Positions 1 through 6,570 of a stretch of 7,662 bases of DNA are shown in pieces. This DNA is from an uncultured Dorea sp. (GTDB lineage: Bacteria > Bacillota_A > Clostridia > Lachnospirales > Lachnospiraceae): the NCBI GenBank assembly GCA_948468495.1, contig CAOKJI010000071.1:1-7662 (forward strand), read 5' to 3'. The notes below the pieces were generated by a model that worked only from the letters and a program-made list of their open reading frames with translations, was not told the origin of the DNA and ran no database searches. The number at the start of each line of letters is the position of its first letter. Position 1 is the stretch's first letter. Both the position numbers and the translations under genes were made by a program.

Positions 1-1040
1 AACGACTGATTCTCCCCCACCTGTTTATAGAGCGCATTGATGCAGGCCGGAATAATTCCGGTTGACGCAATCCCTGATAAAACCAAAGTCCCGCAGACCA
101 TTGCAAAAGAACCGGCAAAATATAGTCCCAGCAGACTTATGGCTACCCCTGCCATAAAGATGCAGAGCGCCCACTGTTTACAGAGCTTTGCAACAAATCC
201 AAATACGACGCCTCCAAAGATTGTTGCCACACTATAGAAAACCATCGCATATCCTACGCTTACTGAATCGCCGAATCCCCGGCCGGTTACAATCGGCGCA
301 ATCACCAGAAACATCGGATAATAACTGAACATATAGACTGCTGCAATACCCGTAAATATCCACACAGCAGCCGGAAGAGTCCGTATCGACTGAATAACGG
401 ATTCCCTTGTTTTCCATTTACCTCCTCTGCCGCTTATGACAGAAGCCCTCCCTTCATCAAGAGGGAAATCCGGACAAAGAAGGAACACTACCAGAAATGA
501 CAGCGCGCTCCATGCATAAATATAAAAGGAATAATTCCACCGAATTGCACACAGATGCCCTACGATTACCTGCGCCAGCATATTCATGGCATACTGGGCC
601 GTAACCGCCCAGCCCATCGCATGTTCTCTCAAACCCTCGTCCGCAACCAGCTTAAAGCTCATTGACACGCCGATTCCCTGCATCAGACCATATCCCACAC
701 CGAATGCAAACCGCCCTGCAAATACCATCCCGATACTTGTATTTCCAAATATGGCGGGAAGGACGCCTCCGACACAGTGACAGCCTATCCCAAAAAGAAG
801 CATTTTCTTTAACGGAATCCTCCGATTCACCAGAATGCCTGCTACGACGGTAAAAATAACTGCGCATAAGTTGGGAATATTATTAACCAAAGTAATGATA
901 CTATAGGGAACATTCGGAAATCTTGCGGCGATATCGGCAAGAGCAGAGGTACACCATTCCGCGCCGCCGGCAGACGAATTGGCAAACAGAAGGACAACTA
1001 CGCCAATCATCGTTCTCCTTGCAGACTGCTTTTTACTCAT
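1..1040 (-). CDS. MFS transporter B, C-terminus cut by the window edge
   Basis: This is the fourth gene of the leftward operon; 346 codons are visible and the 3' end lies outside the window. I translated it by hand from the complement. It starts MSKKQSARRTMIGVVVLLFA and stays open to base 1. The protein is very hydrophobic, with about ten membrane segments visible (roughly residues 11-30, 48-71, 79-97, 104-128, 141-162, 169-189, 223-245, 260-285, 288-309, 311-335). A hydrophilic central loop lies at about 190-222, and a basic stretch NRRIPLKK sits after segment 2, where MFS motif A lies. This is the usual 12-segment major facilitator layout, so about 50-60 residues are probably missing. The start at 1040 is preferred over the ATG at 1049, because GAGGAG abuts 1049 directly but lies 9 bases from 1040. 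The N-terminal region (ALADIAARFPNVP) resembles that of transporter A, suggesting paralogy. The likely role is import of a substrate, or export of a product, of the neighbouring reductases; the substrate is unknown. Confidence 0.88.
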   Translation of the reverse strand, partial: MSKKQSARRTMIGVVVLLFANSSAGGAEWCTSALADIAARFPNVPYSIITLVNNIPNLCAVIFTVVAGILVNRRIPLKKMLLFGIGCHCVGGVLPAIFGNTSIGMVFAGRFAFGVGYGLMQGIGVSMSFKLVADEGLREHAMGWAVTAQYAMNMLAQVIVGHLCAIRWNYSFYIYAWSALSFLVVFLLCPDFPLDEGRASVISGRGGKWKTRESVIQSIRTLPAAVWIFTGIAAVYMFSYYPMFLVIAPIVTGRGFGDSVSVGYAMVFYSVATIFGGVVFGFVAKLCKQWALCIFMAGVAISLLGLYFAGSFAMVCGTLVLSGIASTGIIPACINALYKQVGENQS

Positions 1041-1061
1041 ATCTCTCATCTCCTCTTATAC

Positions 1062-3017
1062 TTAACATTCCAGAGCATAATGAAACGCCTGCTGATTTGC
1101 GCGCTTGATATTACGCACCAGGTCGCAGTCTCCGAGTGCGTATACTTCCGGCAGGAGCTCTTTCATTTCCTGATACAAGGCGTCGTTTTTCTTCATGCCA
1201 AATGCGGTTACCACATCGTCCGCTTTCAGAATCCTTTTTCTCCAGTTCCTGTCTTCGATTTCCACGCCCCCGTCGCAGAATGCGCATACTCTGCTGCCTC
1301 CAACCTTTTCTACTCCATAACTGTCTAATAACGAAAGCAGCATTCCCCTTGTATGCGGCGTCGCCTCATGGGCAAATTGTTCTGCCGGAATGATATCAAC
1401 AACGGTAACCTGCTTCCCCTCCATGGCCAGTCCAAGAGCGCACTCCATTCCGGACAGTCCGCCGCCGCAGACCACTACCCTTTTCCCGGTCTTTTCTTTT
1501 CCCGTATCCACATCCAGTACATGGTGTACGTTTTCTCTGTCTATACCAGGTATTGGAAGCTCTAATCTGTCAGAACCTGTGGCGATAAATACCGCGTCCG
1601 GTTTCAATGCCAGAATATCCTCTGCCAAAGCTTCCGTATTCAGCCGGATTTCGGCCCCGCAGGACATGGTACTGTGAATCAGCCACTCCAGATGCCTTCT
1701 CATATCAATTTTATAAGACAGACAGCTTATCTCATGAAGTTTTCCGCCTAACCTGCCGCTCTTTTCCAGAAGTATGACCTCATGTCCCCGCTCTGTCAGC
1801 GTCTTTGCAGCCATACATCCGGCGACTCCGCCGCCTGCGACCACTGTTCGTTTCTTTTTCCGGGCAATGGGAACCTCTGTAAATTCCGCTTCTCTTCCCA
1901 GCATAGGATTGGTTGCGCACCGGATATGGCAGATGCGCTCCGGCGTACACTCGTAACACCGCAAACATGGCCTGGTCTTCTCATTCTGTCCATAATATGC
2001 GTTTTTAATCGTCATTGGATCGCAAAGGAGCTGCCTTGCCATAGCAACCATGTCTGCTTTCCCCGACGCCAGAATTTCTTCCGCTTCGTCAATCGTCATA
2101 ATACTGCCAACCGTCGTAACCGGAATCCGAATCTTAGAATCCTGTTTGAGCGCTTCCGCATATTTCACATTATGACAGTGAGGATGATAGAGCGGAGGCA
2201 TGGTATAGAAGGCGTAATCCGGCTCAATAATTAATCCTTGGGATACATGTACGGTATCCAGATAGTTCTGCGCTTTCCTAAGAAACCGTATGGTATCCTC
2301 AATCTTCATACCGCCCGGTATTATCTCGTCCCCGCTGATACGCATGTCAATAGCCAGTTTGTCGCCCACCCGGTCTCTGATAGCTTCCAACACCTCTAAT
2401 GCAAATCTCCACCGGTTTTCTTCGCTTCCTCCGTACTGGTCCGTTCTCTTATTAAATAAGGGCGACAAAAATTGGGCAATCAGATTCCCATGAGCCGCGT
2501 GCAGAAGAATCATGTCAAACTCTGCCTTTACCAGACGTTCCGCGCAGTCCGCATATTCTTTCTTTATTTTCTCTATATCCGCATAATTCATTTCCCGGAT
2601 ATGGGTATTGCCTCCGGATGCGGGAATCGGACTGGGCGCAATCGCCTCCGGAACTCTCAAGAGTTCCGGATTAGCTCCCCGCCCGGCATGTACCAGTTCA
2701 ATGGAAATCTTCGCCCCATACCGGTGGGCGGCCTCCGACAACCGCAGAAGCTCAATGATATTCTTATCGTCCGTAATATCCAGCTCTCCCACATAATCCG
2801 TCCCGGTATCATGGTCAATCGAAGTTGCTCCGATATTGACTACGCCGACTCCGGTTGCCGCCTGCATCTTGATAAATTCCAGATATTCCCTCGTCACCCC
2901 TCCGTTTGTACCGGATAAGGAGCATACCAGCGGCGAAAACTGTAACCTGTTTTTGACTGTCATGTTACCGATTTTTATCGGTTCAAATACATAATTGTAA
3001 TGATGAAATTGCGCCAT
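1062..3017 (-). CDS. FMN/Fe-S/FAD ene-reductase B (old yellow enzyme superfamily, dienoyl-CoA/enoate reductase-like)
   Basis: The protein has 651 aa, close to the usual 640-670 aa of the family. Residues 1-345 form an FMN-binding TIM barrel: FEPIKIGNMTVKNR at the start, ELVHAGR at 107-113, LLHAAHGNLIAQFLSP at 171-186, DMRISGDE at 224-231 and AMARQLLCDP at 325-334. A four-cysteine Fe-S site follows (Cys351, 354, 357 and 367, then ATNP), with an extra Cys363. The C-terminal half binds FAD (GGGVAG at 395-400, Glu418) and a nicotinamide cofactor (GGGLSG at 518-523, Asp541; an acid here suggests NADH). It ends with the family Gly-Asp at 629-630. Known relatives (FadH, BaiCD, BaiH, 2-enoate reductase) pass hydride from NAD(P)H through FAD, the cluster and FMN to an activated C=C bond in the cytosol. 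Asn178 replaces the tyrosine that relatives carry after the His-Gly/Ser or Glu-Gly motif. The start at 3017 is set by GGGAGGAG six bases upstream; a further-upstream in-frame ATG at 3044 has no such site. Substrate is unknown. Confidence 0.93.
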   Translation of the reverse strand: MAQFHHYNYVFEPIKIGNMTVKNRLQFSPLVCSLSGTNGGVTREYLEFIKMQAATGVGVVNIGATSIDHDTGTDYVGELDITDDKNIIELLRLSEAAHRYGAKISIELVHAGRGANPELLRVPEAIAPSPIPASGGNTHIREMNYADIEKIKKEYADCAERLVKAEFDMILLHAAHGNLIAQFLSPLFNKRTDQYGGSEENRWRFALEVLEAIRDRVGDKLAIDMRISGDEIIPGGMKIEDTIRFLRKAQNYLDTVHVSQGLIIEPDYAFYTMPPLYHPHCHNVKYAEALKQDSKIRIPVTTVGSIMTIDEAEEILASGKADMVAMARQLLCDPMTIKNAYYGQNEKTRPCLRCYECTPERICHIRCATNPMLGREAEFTEVPIARKKKRTVVAGGGVAGCMAAKTLTERGHEVILLEKSGRLGGKLHEISCLSYKIDMRRHLEWLIHSTMSCGAEIRLNTEALAEDILALKPDAVFIATGSDRLELPIPGIDRENVHHVLDVDTGKEKTGKRVVVCGGGLSGMECALGLAMEGKQVTVVDIIPAEQFAHEATPHTRGMLLSLLDSYGVEKVGGSRVCAFCDGGVEIEDRNWRKRILKADDVVTAFGMKKNDALYQEMKELLPEVYALGDCDLVRNIKRANQQAFHYALEC

Positions 3018-3018
3018 A

Positions 3019-4185
3019 CTAATCTCCTCCCTTCTTATTTGCAATTGTTACGCATACCGCGCATACTACCACCATAACCGCCGCCATAGCCGCGGCAAAT
3101 ATGTACCGAAAATCCACCGCATCGCTGAACATTAACGGAACAGGCGTATAGAAGTAGGTGCCAAGGAATGTACCAAGCTGTCCTCCCACATGGATGACCA
3201 TGCAGGCAGCGGTAACCCCGGCAACTTTCGAGCAGTTCGTCGCGCCCAAAAGGGACTGAGGCATACACTGACTGATTGACATTCCTGAGATAACCGCTCC
3301 AAGGAACAGAATCGGAAGACCATTTGCAGCATAAACCAGAAGATATCCGATTACTAAGAATCCAAATCCCACACAGTACATGTAATCATTTAATTTCTTA
3401 TTCAAAGGTCCGAAGATTAGTCCGCCCAGAACGCCTCCTACTAGGAAAAGAGCCGTAACCGTCCCCGACGTAGCCGCGTCGCCGATTCCTCTGGATTCAA
3501 TCAGGAAGGACATATTATTATTAAAAACGCCATACGTCGCAATAAAAATGAAGATAAAAATTCCATACATAAATACCTTCGGATTCATCCGGGTCTTTTC
3601 TTTTCTGCTTTCTTCCTTCGTCTCCTCCATATTTTCTTTTGGAATTACAACACAGCCCAGTACAAATGGAATAAATCCGATACAATAAGCCAGATAATTC
3701 ATATGCCAGGAAATAGCCGCCAGCATGCCGCCTACATAGGTAAGGTAGATGCCTCCTAAATTGGTAAATACCGTCTGCATCCCCATAATTCCTCCCCGCT
3801 CCTCTTCCGAATAAAAATCCGCAATCAGACCGTTAGAAGTAGGCATCAAAAGTCCGAAGCCAATCCCCAACAGACCGGCCCACACGTACAAAAGAGTGAT
3901 GCTGGAATTGAAAAAATATCCCAAAAGCCCTACCGCTCCATAACAGAACACGCCAATATTGCAGAGAACTTTCTTCGGTATCACCTTAATCAGCGACGGT
4001 GTAATCAACGCCACAATAATCATGGCGATACCCGGAAAGTTCATAATATTCATGATTGTTGTAATCGGCTGGTCCGGGAAATCCGCCGCAATCGAAGCAA
4101 GGGAAGGCGCAATTCCCATAGCGCCCATTTCCGTCGCAGAAATCAACAAAATCGTTAACGTTAGTAATTTTTTATTTGTCTTCAT
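3019..4185 (-). CDS. MFS transporter A
   Basis: This is a complete 388-aa membrane protein of normal length for a 12-segment major facilitator. Hydrophobic segments lie at about residues 7-28, 45-65, 72-92, 96-120, 132-157, 162-181, 204-228, 240-262, 267-286, 289-311, 322-344 and 359-382. A highly charged cytoplasmic central loop at 182-203 (rich in Lys, Glu and Arg) separates the two six-helix halves. Motif-A-like basic turns follow segment 2 (IKVIPKK) and segment 8 (GPLNKKLND). EEERGGIMGM at about 127-136 matches the usual loop before segment 5. The start at 4185 has AAAGGAGA about nine bases upstream. It lies 33 bases after ene-reductase A, and its TAG stop is one base from the ATG of ene-reductase B, whose ribosome binding site lies inside this gene's last codons, so the two are probably translationally coupled. 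It probably moves a substrate or product of the reductases across the plasma membrane; direction and ligand cannot be told. Confidence 0.92.
   Translation of the reverse strand: MKTNKKLLTLTILLISATEMGAMGIAPSLASIAADFPDQPITTIMNIMNFPGIAMIIVALITPSLIKVIPKKVLCNIGVFCYGAVGLLGYFFNSSITLLYVWAGLLGIGFGLLMPTSNGLIADFYSEEERGGIMGMQTVFTNLGGIYLTYVGGMLAAISWHMNYLAYCIGFIPFVLGCVVIPKENMEETKEESRKEKTRMNPKVFMYGIFIFIFIATYGVFNNNMSFLIESRGIGDAATSGTVTALFLVGGVLGGLIFGPLNKKLNDYMYCVGFGFLVIGYLLVYAANGLPILFLGAVISGMSISQCMPQSLLGATNCSKVAGVTAACMVIHVGGQLGTFLGTYFYTPVPLMFSDAVDFRYIFAAAMAAVMVVVCAVCVTIANKKGGD
3024..3031 (-). promoter_or_regulatory. Ribosome binding site of ene-reductase B, inside the end of the MFS gene
   Basis: The complement reads GGGAGGAG, six bases before the ATG at 3017. 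It overlaps the last Gly-Gly codons of transporter A and decides the start of the downstream reductase. Stop and start are arranged TAG-T-ATG, a layout that favours re-initiation by the same ribosomes. Confidence 0.8.
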
Positions 4186-4218
4186 AGATATGTCTCTCCT
4201 TTCATTACCATATTTCCT

Positions 4219-6201
4219 TTAGATACGCCCGATATCCCGCGCCGCATAATACCCCTCTTTCGTCGCTTTCGCGATATTTGCGGGAAGATTGCAGTCTCCG
4301 ACAGTGTAAAATTCCGGCGCGCAGAATCGAAGCGCATTCACTTCCTCTGTAAGAGATTTCTGTCCTACCGCGTAAATTATGGTATCTGCTCCTATTTGAA
4401 GTTCTCCCTCCGGCCCATTCGCCACTACGCCCTCGTCTGTAATCTCCACCGCCTTCGTACTGGTCAGAAGCCGGATTCCATGAAGCGCAATCTGCGCCAT
4501 AACTGCTTCGCCATGGAGCATATTCCCGGCAAAATTTGGCCTTTCGGCCATCTCAAGCACCGTAACCTCTCTGCCATGAATCGCAAGATGAATTCCTAAT
4601 TCACAGCCCACCAGTCCGCCTCCAAGAATCACAACCCGGTTTCCTGCCTTTTGCAAGTCGTAATATACTTCCTCAGCGCCCACAACATTTGCCTTGTCAT
4701 ATCCGGGGATAAATACCGGAACAACCGGACGGGCGCCAAGGGCCGCTATAATTGCATCCGGCTCTGTTCTCTCCGCAAATTCCCTGGTTGCAGGCGTATT
4801 TAAGTGAACCTCAATCAATTCATGCTCCATCACACGCTTTGCCTGCAGGGACAGGTAACGCTCCAGATTCTTCTTAAAAGAAACCTTCTCTTCACACAGA
4901 AGCGCTCCTCCTAACCGGCCGGACTTCTCGGCAAGCACCACCCGATGCCCTCTTCTCGCCGCTTCTAACGCCGCTGCCATTCCTCCGATTCCCCCGCCGG
5001 CTACCAGAACTTTTTTCTTCTCATAACTTGTCGTATCAAATTTATTCTCTAATTCCCGTCCGATTACCGGATTAATTGCACAACAAAACTGTCTGGTATC
5101 CAAGAGCCCCGAAAAGCACTGGTAACATCTTAGACACCTGTTAATCTCCTCTTCTTTTCCCATACGCGCTTTCACCGGGAAATCCGGATCTGCAATCAGC
5201 CCTCTTGCCATCGCAATCGCGTCAACATGTCCCGCCGCCAGCGTATCTTCCATAAGCTGTACATCCGAAAATGCGCCTACTGCCACAACAGGTGTTTTTA
5301 CGTGCTTCTTCACCTCGGCGGCATATTTTAAATTGCACCCGTCTTCCAGAAACATGGAGGGATGAACTACCACAAAGGATTCCTCTACCTCATGATTTCC
5401 CACCGAGCAGTGAATCAAATCCACATGTCCGTCTATCATCTCTGCCATCGCAACTCCGTCCTCCGGCGTATAACCGCCTGGATTGCACACATCCGCCGCG
5501 CTGAACCGGAAATCTATCAGAAAATCCTTTCCGCAGACCTCCTTAATTCTGTCGCAGACCGCAACCGGCATCCGCATCCGGTTTTCCAGACTGCCGCCCC
5601 ATTGGTCCCCGCGGGTATTAATTACCGGCGACATCATCTGATTCAGAAGCCATCCATGCCCTCCATGAACCAGCACCATGCCGAATCCCGCCTGTTTACA
5701 CCGAAGCGCCGCTTCTGCAAACTTCTCAATCGTCTCTAAGATTACCTCTTCCGGCATCTCAGGAATCAATACCCCATGAAGCCTTGCACCCGCCTTGCTC
5801 CCTTCTCCCATACGCTCCACCGGCGCATAGATTGCATTTCCATTTACATAGGACTCGGAAGCGTACATTCCGGCGTGCTGAAGTTCCATGGACGCAATCG
5901 CCCCATGCTTCGTAATGGCGTCCGCCAGAAGCGCAATCCCTCCGATACAGTCGTCCGTATCCAGATGAATCCCCTTCGGGATATCAATGCCATGAACGGA
6001 ATCCACATACCCCTCTCCAATGGTTACGACTGCCGCTCCTCCTCTGGCCTTTTCCTCATAGAATGCCGCTGCCGCCTGCGTCGGAAGACTCTCTGCATCC
6101 AGATGAAGGAATCCTTGCGGCGCGCTGATAATTCGGTTGCGAAGCACAACGTTCCCCAACCTTAACGGCGCGAACAGATTCGGATATTTCATGTTATACA
6201 T
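4219..6201 (-). CDS. FMN/Fe-S/FAD ene-reductase A (old yellow enzyme superfamily), first gene of the operon
   Basis: The protein has 660 aa, the length typical of BaiH and 2-enoate reductases. The FMN barrel covers about residues 1-350: NLFAPLRLGNVVLRNR at 8-23, MELQHAG at 105-111, LVHGGHGWLLNQMMSP at 177-192, WGGSLENR at 201-208, DFRFSAAD at 230-237 and AMARGLIADP at 330-339. The Fe-S site is Cys356, 359, 362 and 374 (then AINP), with an adjacent extra Cys373. The FAD domain starts with GGGIGG at 402-407 and Glu425. A second nucleotide fold, GGGLVG at 527-532 with Glu550, fits NADH. The Gly-Asp near the end is at 635-636. It should reduce an electron-poor C=C bond in the cytosol by the FAD to Fe-S to FMN relay known for this family. 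Trp184 stands where FadH and BaiCD have tyrosine. The ATG at 6201 is chosen because AAGGAG lies eight bases upstream; the TTG at 6207 is too close and the ATG at 6192 too far. It is clearly diverged from ene-reductase B, so a distinct substrate or step is likely. Confidence 0.93.
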   Translation of the reverse strand: MYNMKYPNLFAPLRLGNVVLRNRIISAPQGFLHLDAESLPTQAAAAFYEEKARGGAAVVTIGEGYVDSVHGIDIPKGIHLDTDDCIGGIALLADAITKHGAIASMELQHAGMYASESYVNGNAIYAPVERMGEGSKAGARLHGVLIPEMPEEVILETIEKFAEAALRCKQAGFGMVLVHGGHGWLLNQMMSPVINTRGDQWGGSLENRMRMPVAVCDRIKEVCGKDFLIDFRFSAADVCNPGGYTPEDGVAMAEMIDGHVDLIHCSVGNHEVEESFVVVHPSMFLEDGCNLKYAAEVKKHVKTPVVAVGAFSDVQLMEDTLAAGHVDAIAMARGLIADPDFPVKARMGKEEEINRCLRCYQCFSGLLDTRQFCCAINPVIGRELENKFDTTSYEKKKVLVAGGGIGGMAAALEAARRGHRVVLAEKSGRLGGALLCEEKVSFKKNLERYLSLQAKRVMEHELIEVHLNTPATREFAERTEPDAIIAALGARPVVPVFIPGYDKANVVGAEEVYYDLQKAGNRVVILGGGLVGCELGIHLAIHGREVTVLEMAERPNFAGNMLHGEAVMAQIALHGIRLLTSTKAVEITDEGVVANGPEGELQIGADTIIYAVGQKSLTEEVNALRFCAPEFYTVGDCNLPANIAKATKEGYYAARDIGRI

Positions 6202-6209
6202 ACACAATT

Positions 6210-6215
6210 CTCCTT
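6210..6215 (-). promoter_or_regulatory. Ribosome binding site of ene-reductase A
   Basis: The complement reads AAGGAG with eight bases before the ATG at 6201. It decides between three possible in-frame starts (6207, 6201 and 6192). Confidence 0.75.
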
Positions 6216-6232
6216 CCCTTTTTCTATCTTCT

Positions 6233-6259
6233 ATGATAAAATTCTACCAAGATTGTTAA
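6233..6259 (-). promoter_or_regulatory. Candidate promoter of the reductase-transporter operon
   Basis: On the minus strand TTAACA (6259-6254) and TATCAT (6238-6233) each differ by one base from the sigma-A consensus. The spacer is only 15 bases, which is short and fits a promoter needing an activator. A start near 6226 would give a leader of about 25 bases. An alternative -10, TAGAAT at 6247-6242, has a poorer -35. The assignment is inferred from position and sequence only. Confidence 0.5.
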
Positions 6260-6282
6260 GAAAATGACACGAACAGACCATT

Positions 6283-6313
6283 GTCCCTTCACAACCAGAC
6301 GTTGTGAGAGGAC
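6283..6313. promoter_or_regulatory. 31-base interrupted dyad, candidate LysR-family operator
   Basis: The half-sites GTCCCTTCACAAC (6283-6295) and GTTGTGAGAGGAC (6301-6313) are inverted repeats matching at 11 of 13 positions, around a 5-base centre CAGAC. The inner seven pairs (TCACAAC/GTTGTGA) are perfect. The centre is about 70 bases upstream of the inferred operon start, close to the -65 region where LysR-type activators usually bind. It does not follow a strict T-N11-A box, so the protein that binds it is an inference. Confidence 0.5.
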
Positions 6314-6372
6314 TATTTACCGGATATCGGGCCTGACCGGAGCGCCTAAGTACCCGAAGCAGGGCGAGACAA

Positions 6373-6440
6373 CATTCCAGAGAACTCAGCGCTAACATAG
6401 TCTAAGAATCTCAGGAATGCCTTCGCTCCTAAGACTATGT
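6373..6440. other. Two interleaved stems inside the inverted-repeat element (possible pseudoknot or switch)
   Basis: Stem 1 pairs CATTCCAGAGA (6373-6383) with TCTCAGGAATG (6409-6419), 10 of 11. Stem 2 pairs ACATAGTCTAAG (6395-6406) with CTAAGACTATGT (6429-6440), 11 of 12. The 5' side of stem 2 lies in the loop of stem 1 and its 3' side lies outside. The order is therefore that of an H-type pseudoknot with loops of 11, 2 and 9 bases; otherwise the stems are alternatives. Pairing was found by eye; no energy was computed. Confidence 0.45.
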
Positions 6441-6450
6441 AAACGATGAT

Positions 6451-6479
6451 TTCACTTTCATTAAAAACGTCTCTAAAAT
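6451..6479 (+). promoter_or_regulatory. Candidate promoter of the LysR-type regulator gene
   Basis: TTCACT (6451-6456), a 17-base spacer and TAAAAT (6474-6479) give 4 of 6 and 5 of 6 consensus matches. The promoter lies inside the inverted-repeat element, and its -10 is the six-base bulge between the two paired blocks. Transcription would begin near 6486, in the right arm, leaving a leader of about 85 bases. The evidence is modest; other promoters are possible. Confidence 0.35.
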
Positions 6480-6570
6480 GCCCTTCTTCGGGTACTTAAG
6501 CGCTCCGGTCAGGCCCGATATCCAGTAACTTTAACACAAGAACATAAACAGCAAAAAGGAGAATAACATC

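Larger units (their letters stand above)
6317..6528. repeat. 212-base element with 49-base near-perfect inverted repeats
   Basis: The left arm (6317-6365) and right arm (6480-6528) are reverse complements with three mismatches in 49, at left positions 6321, 6346 and 6360. Both carry the blocks GGATATCGGGCCTGACCGG and AAGTACCCGAAG. Pairing continues inwards with GAGAC (6366-6370) and GTCTC (6469-6473) after a six-base bulge. A convincing flanking target duplication is not visible. The element fills most of the 369-base space between the operon and the regulator gene, where I see no supported coding region. It could be a miniature inverted-repeat element, a structured RNA gene, or a cruciform-forming control site. 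Two of the three mismatches would be G-U pairs in minus-strand RNA but C-A in plus-strand RNA, which mildly favours a minus-strand transcript if it works as RNA. Confidence 0.85.

Noticed and set aside
1782..2918. Long plus-strand open frames opposite ene-reductase B (for example 1782-2234 and 2472-2918)
   Set aside because: They are antisense to a clearly real reductase gene, lack ribosome binding sites and have no recognisable domains.
4227..4237. GCCCGATATCC, an 11-base match to the element's right arm, at the end of ene-reductase A
   Set aside because: It is explained by the codons for Asp-Ile-Gly-Arg at the C-terminus and has no further similarity around it; probably chance.
1..6201. 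Assignment as a bile acid 7-dehydroxylation (bai) operon
   Set aside because: Only the ene-reductase superfamily and an MFS gene are shared. No CoA ligase, CoA transferase, 7-alpha dehydratase or short-chain dehydrogenase is in the window.
6329..6350. GGGCCTGAC...CTAAG within the arm resembling a Tn3-family 38-base terminal repeat (GGGG...TAAG)
   Set aside because: The spacing is 22, not 38 bases, the arm extends well beyond both ends, and no 5-base target duplication is visible.
6264..6395. Plus-strand frame of 43 codons starting at 6264 and running through the left arm
   Set aside because: There is no ribosome binding site before the ATG, and its sequence is dictated by the dyad and inverted repeat. 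It resembles no protein I know.
6311..6534. Target-site duplication or TA dinucleotide flanking the inverted-repeat element
   Set aside because: The flanks GACTAT (left) and CTTTAA (right) are only loosely similar, and TA positions are not equidistant from the arms, so no duplication can be claimed.
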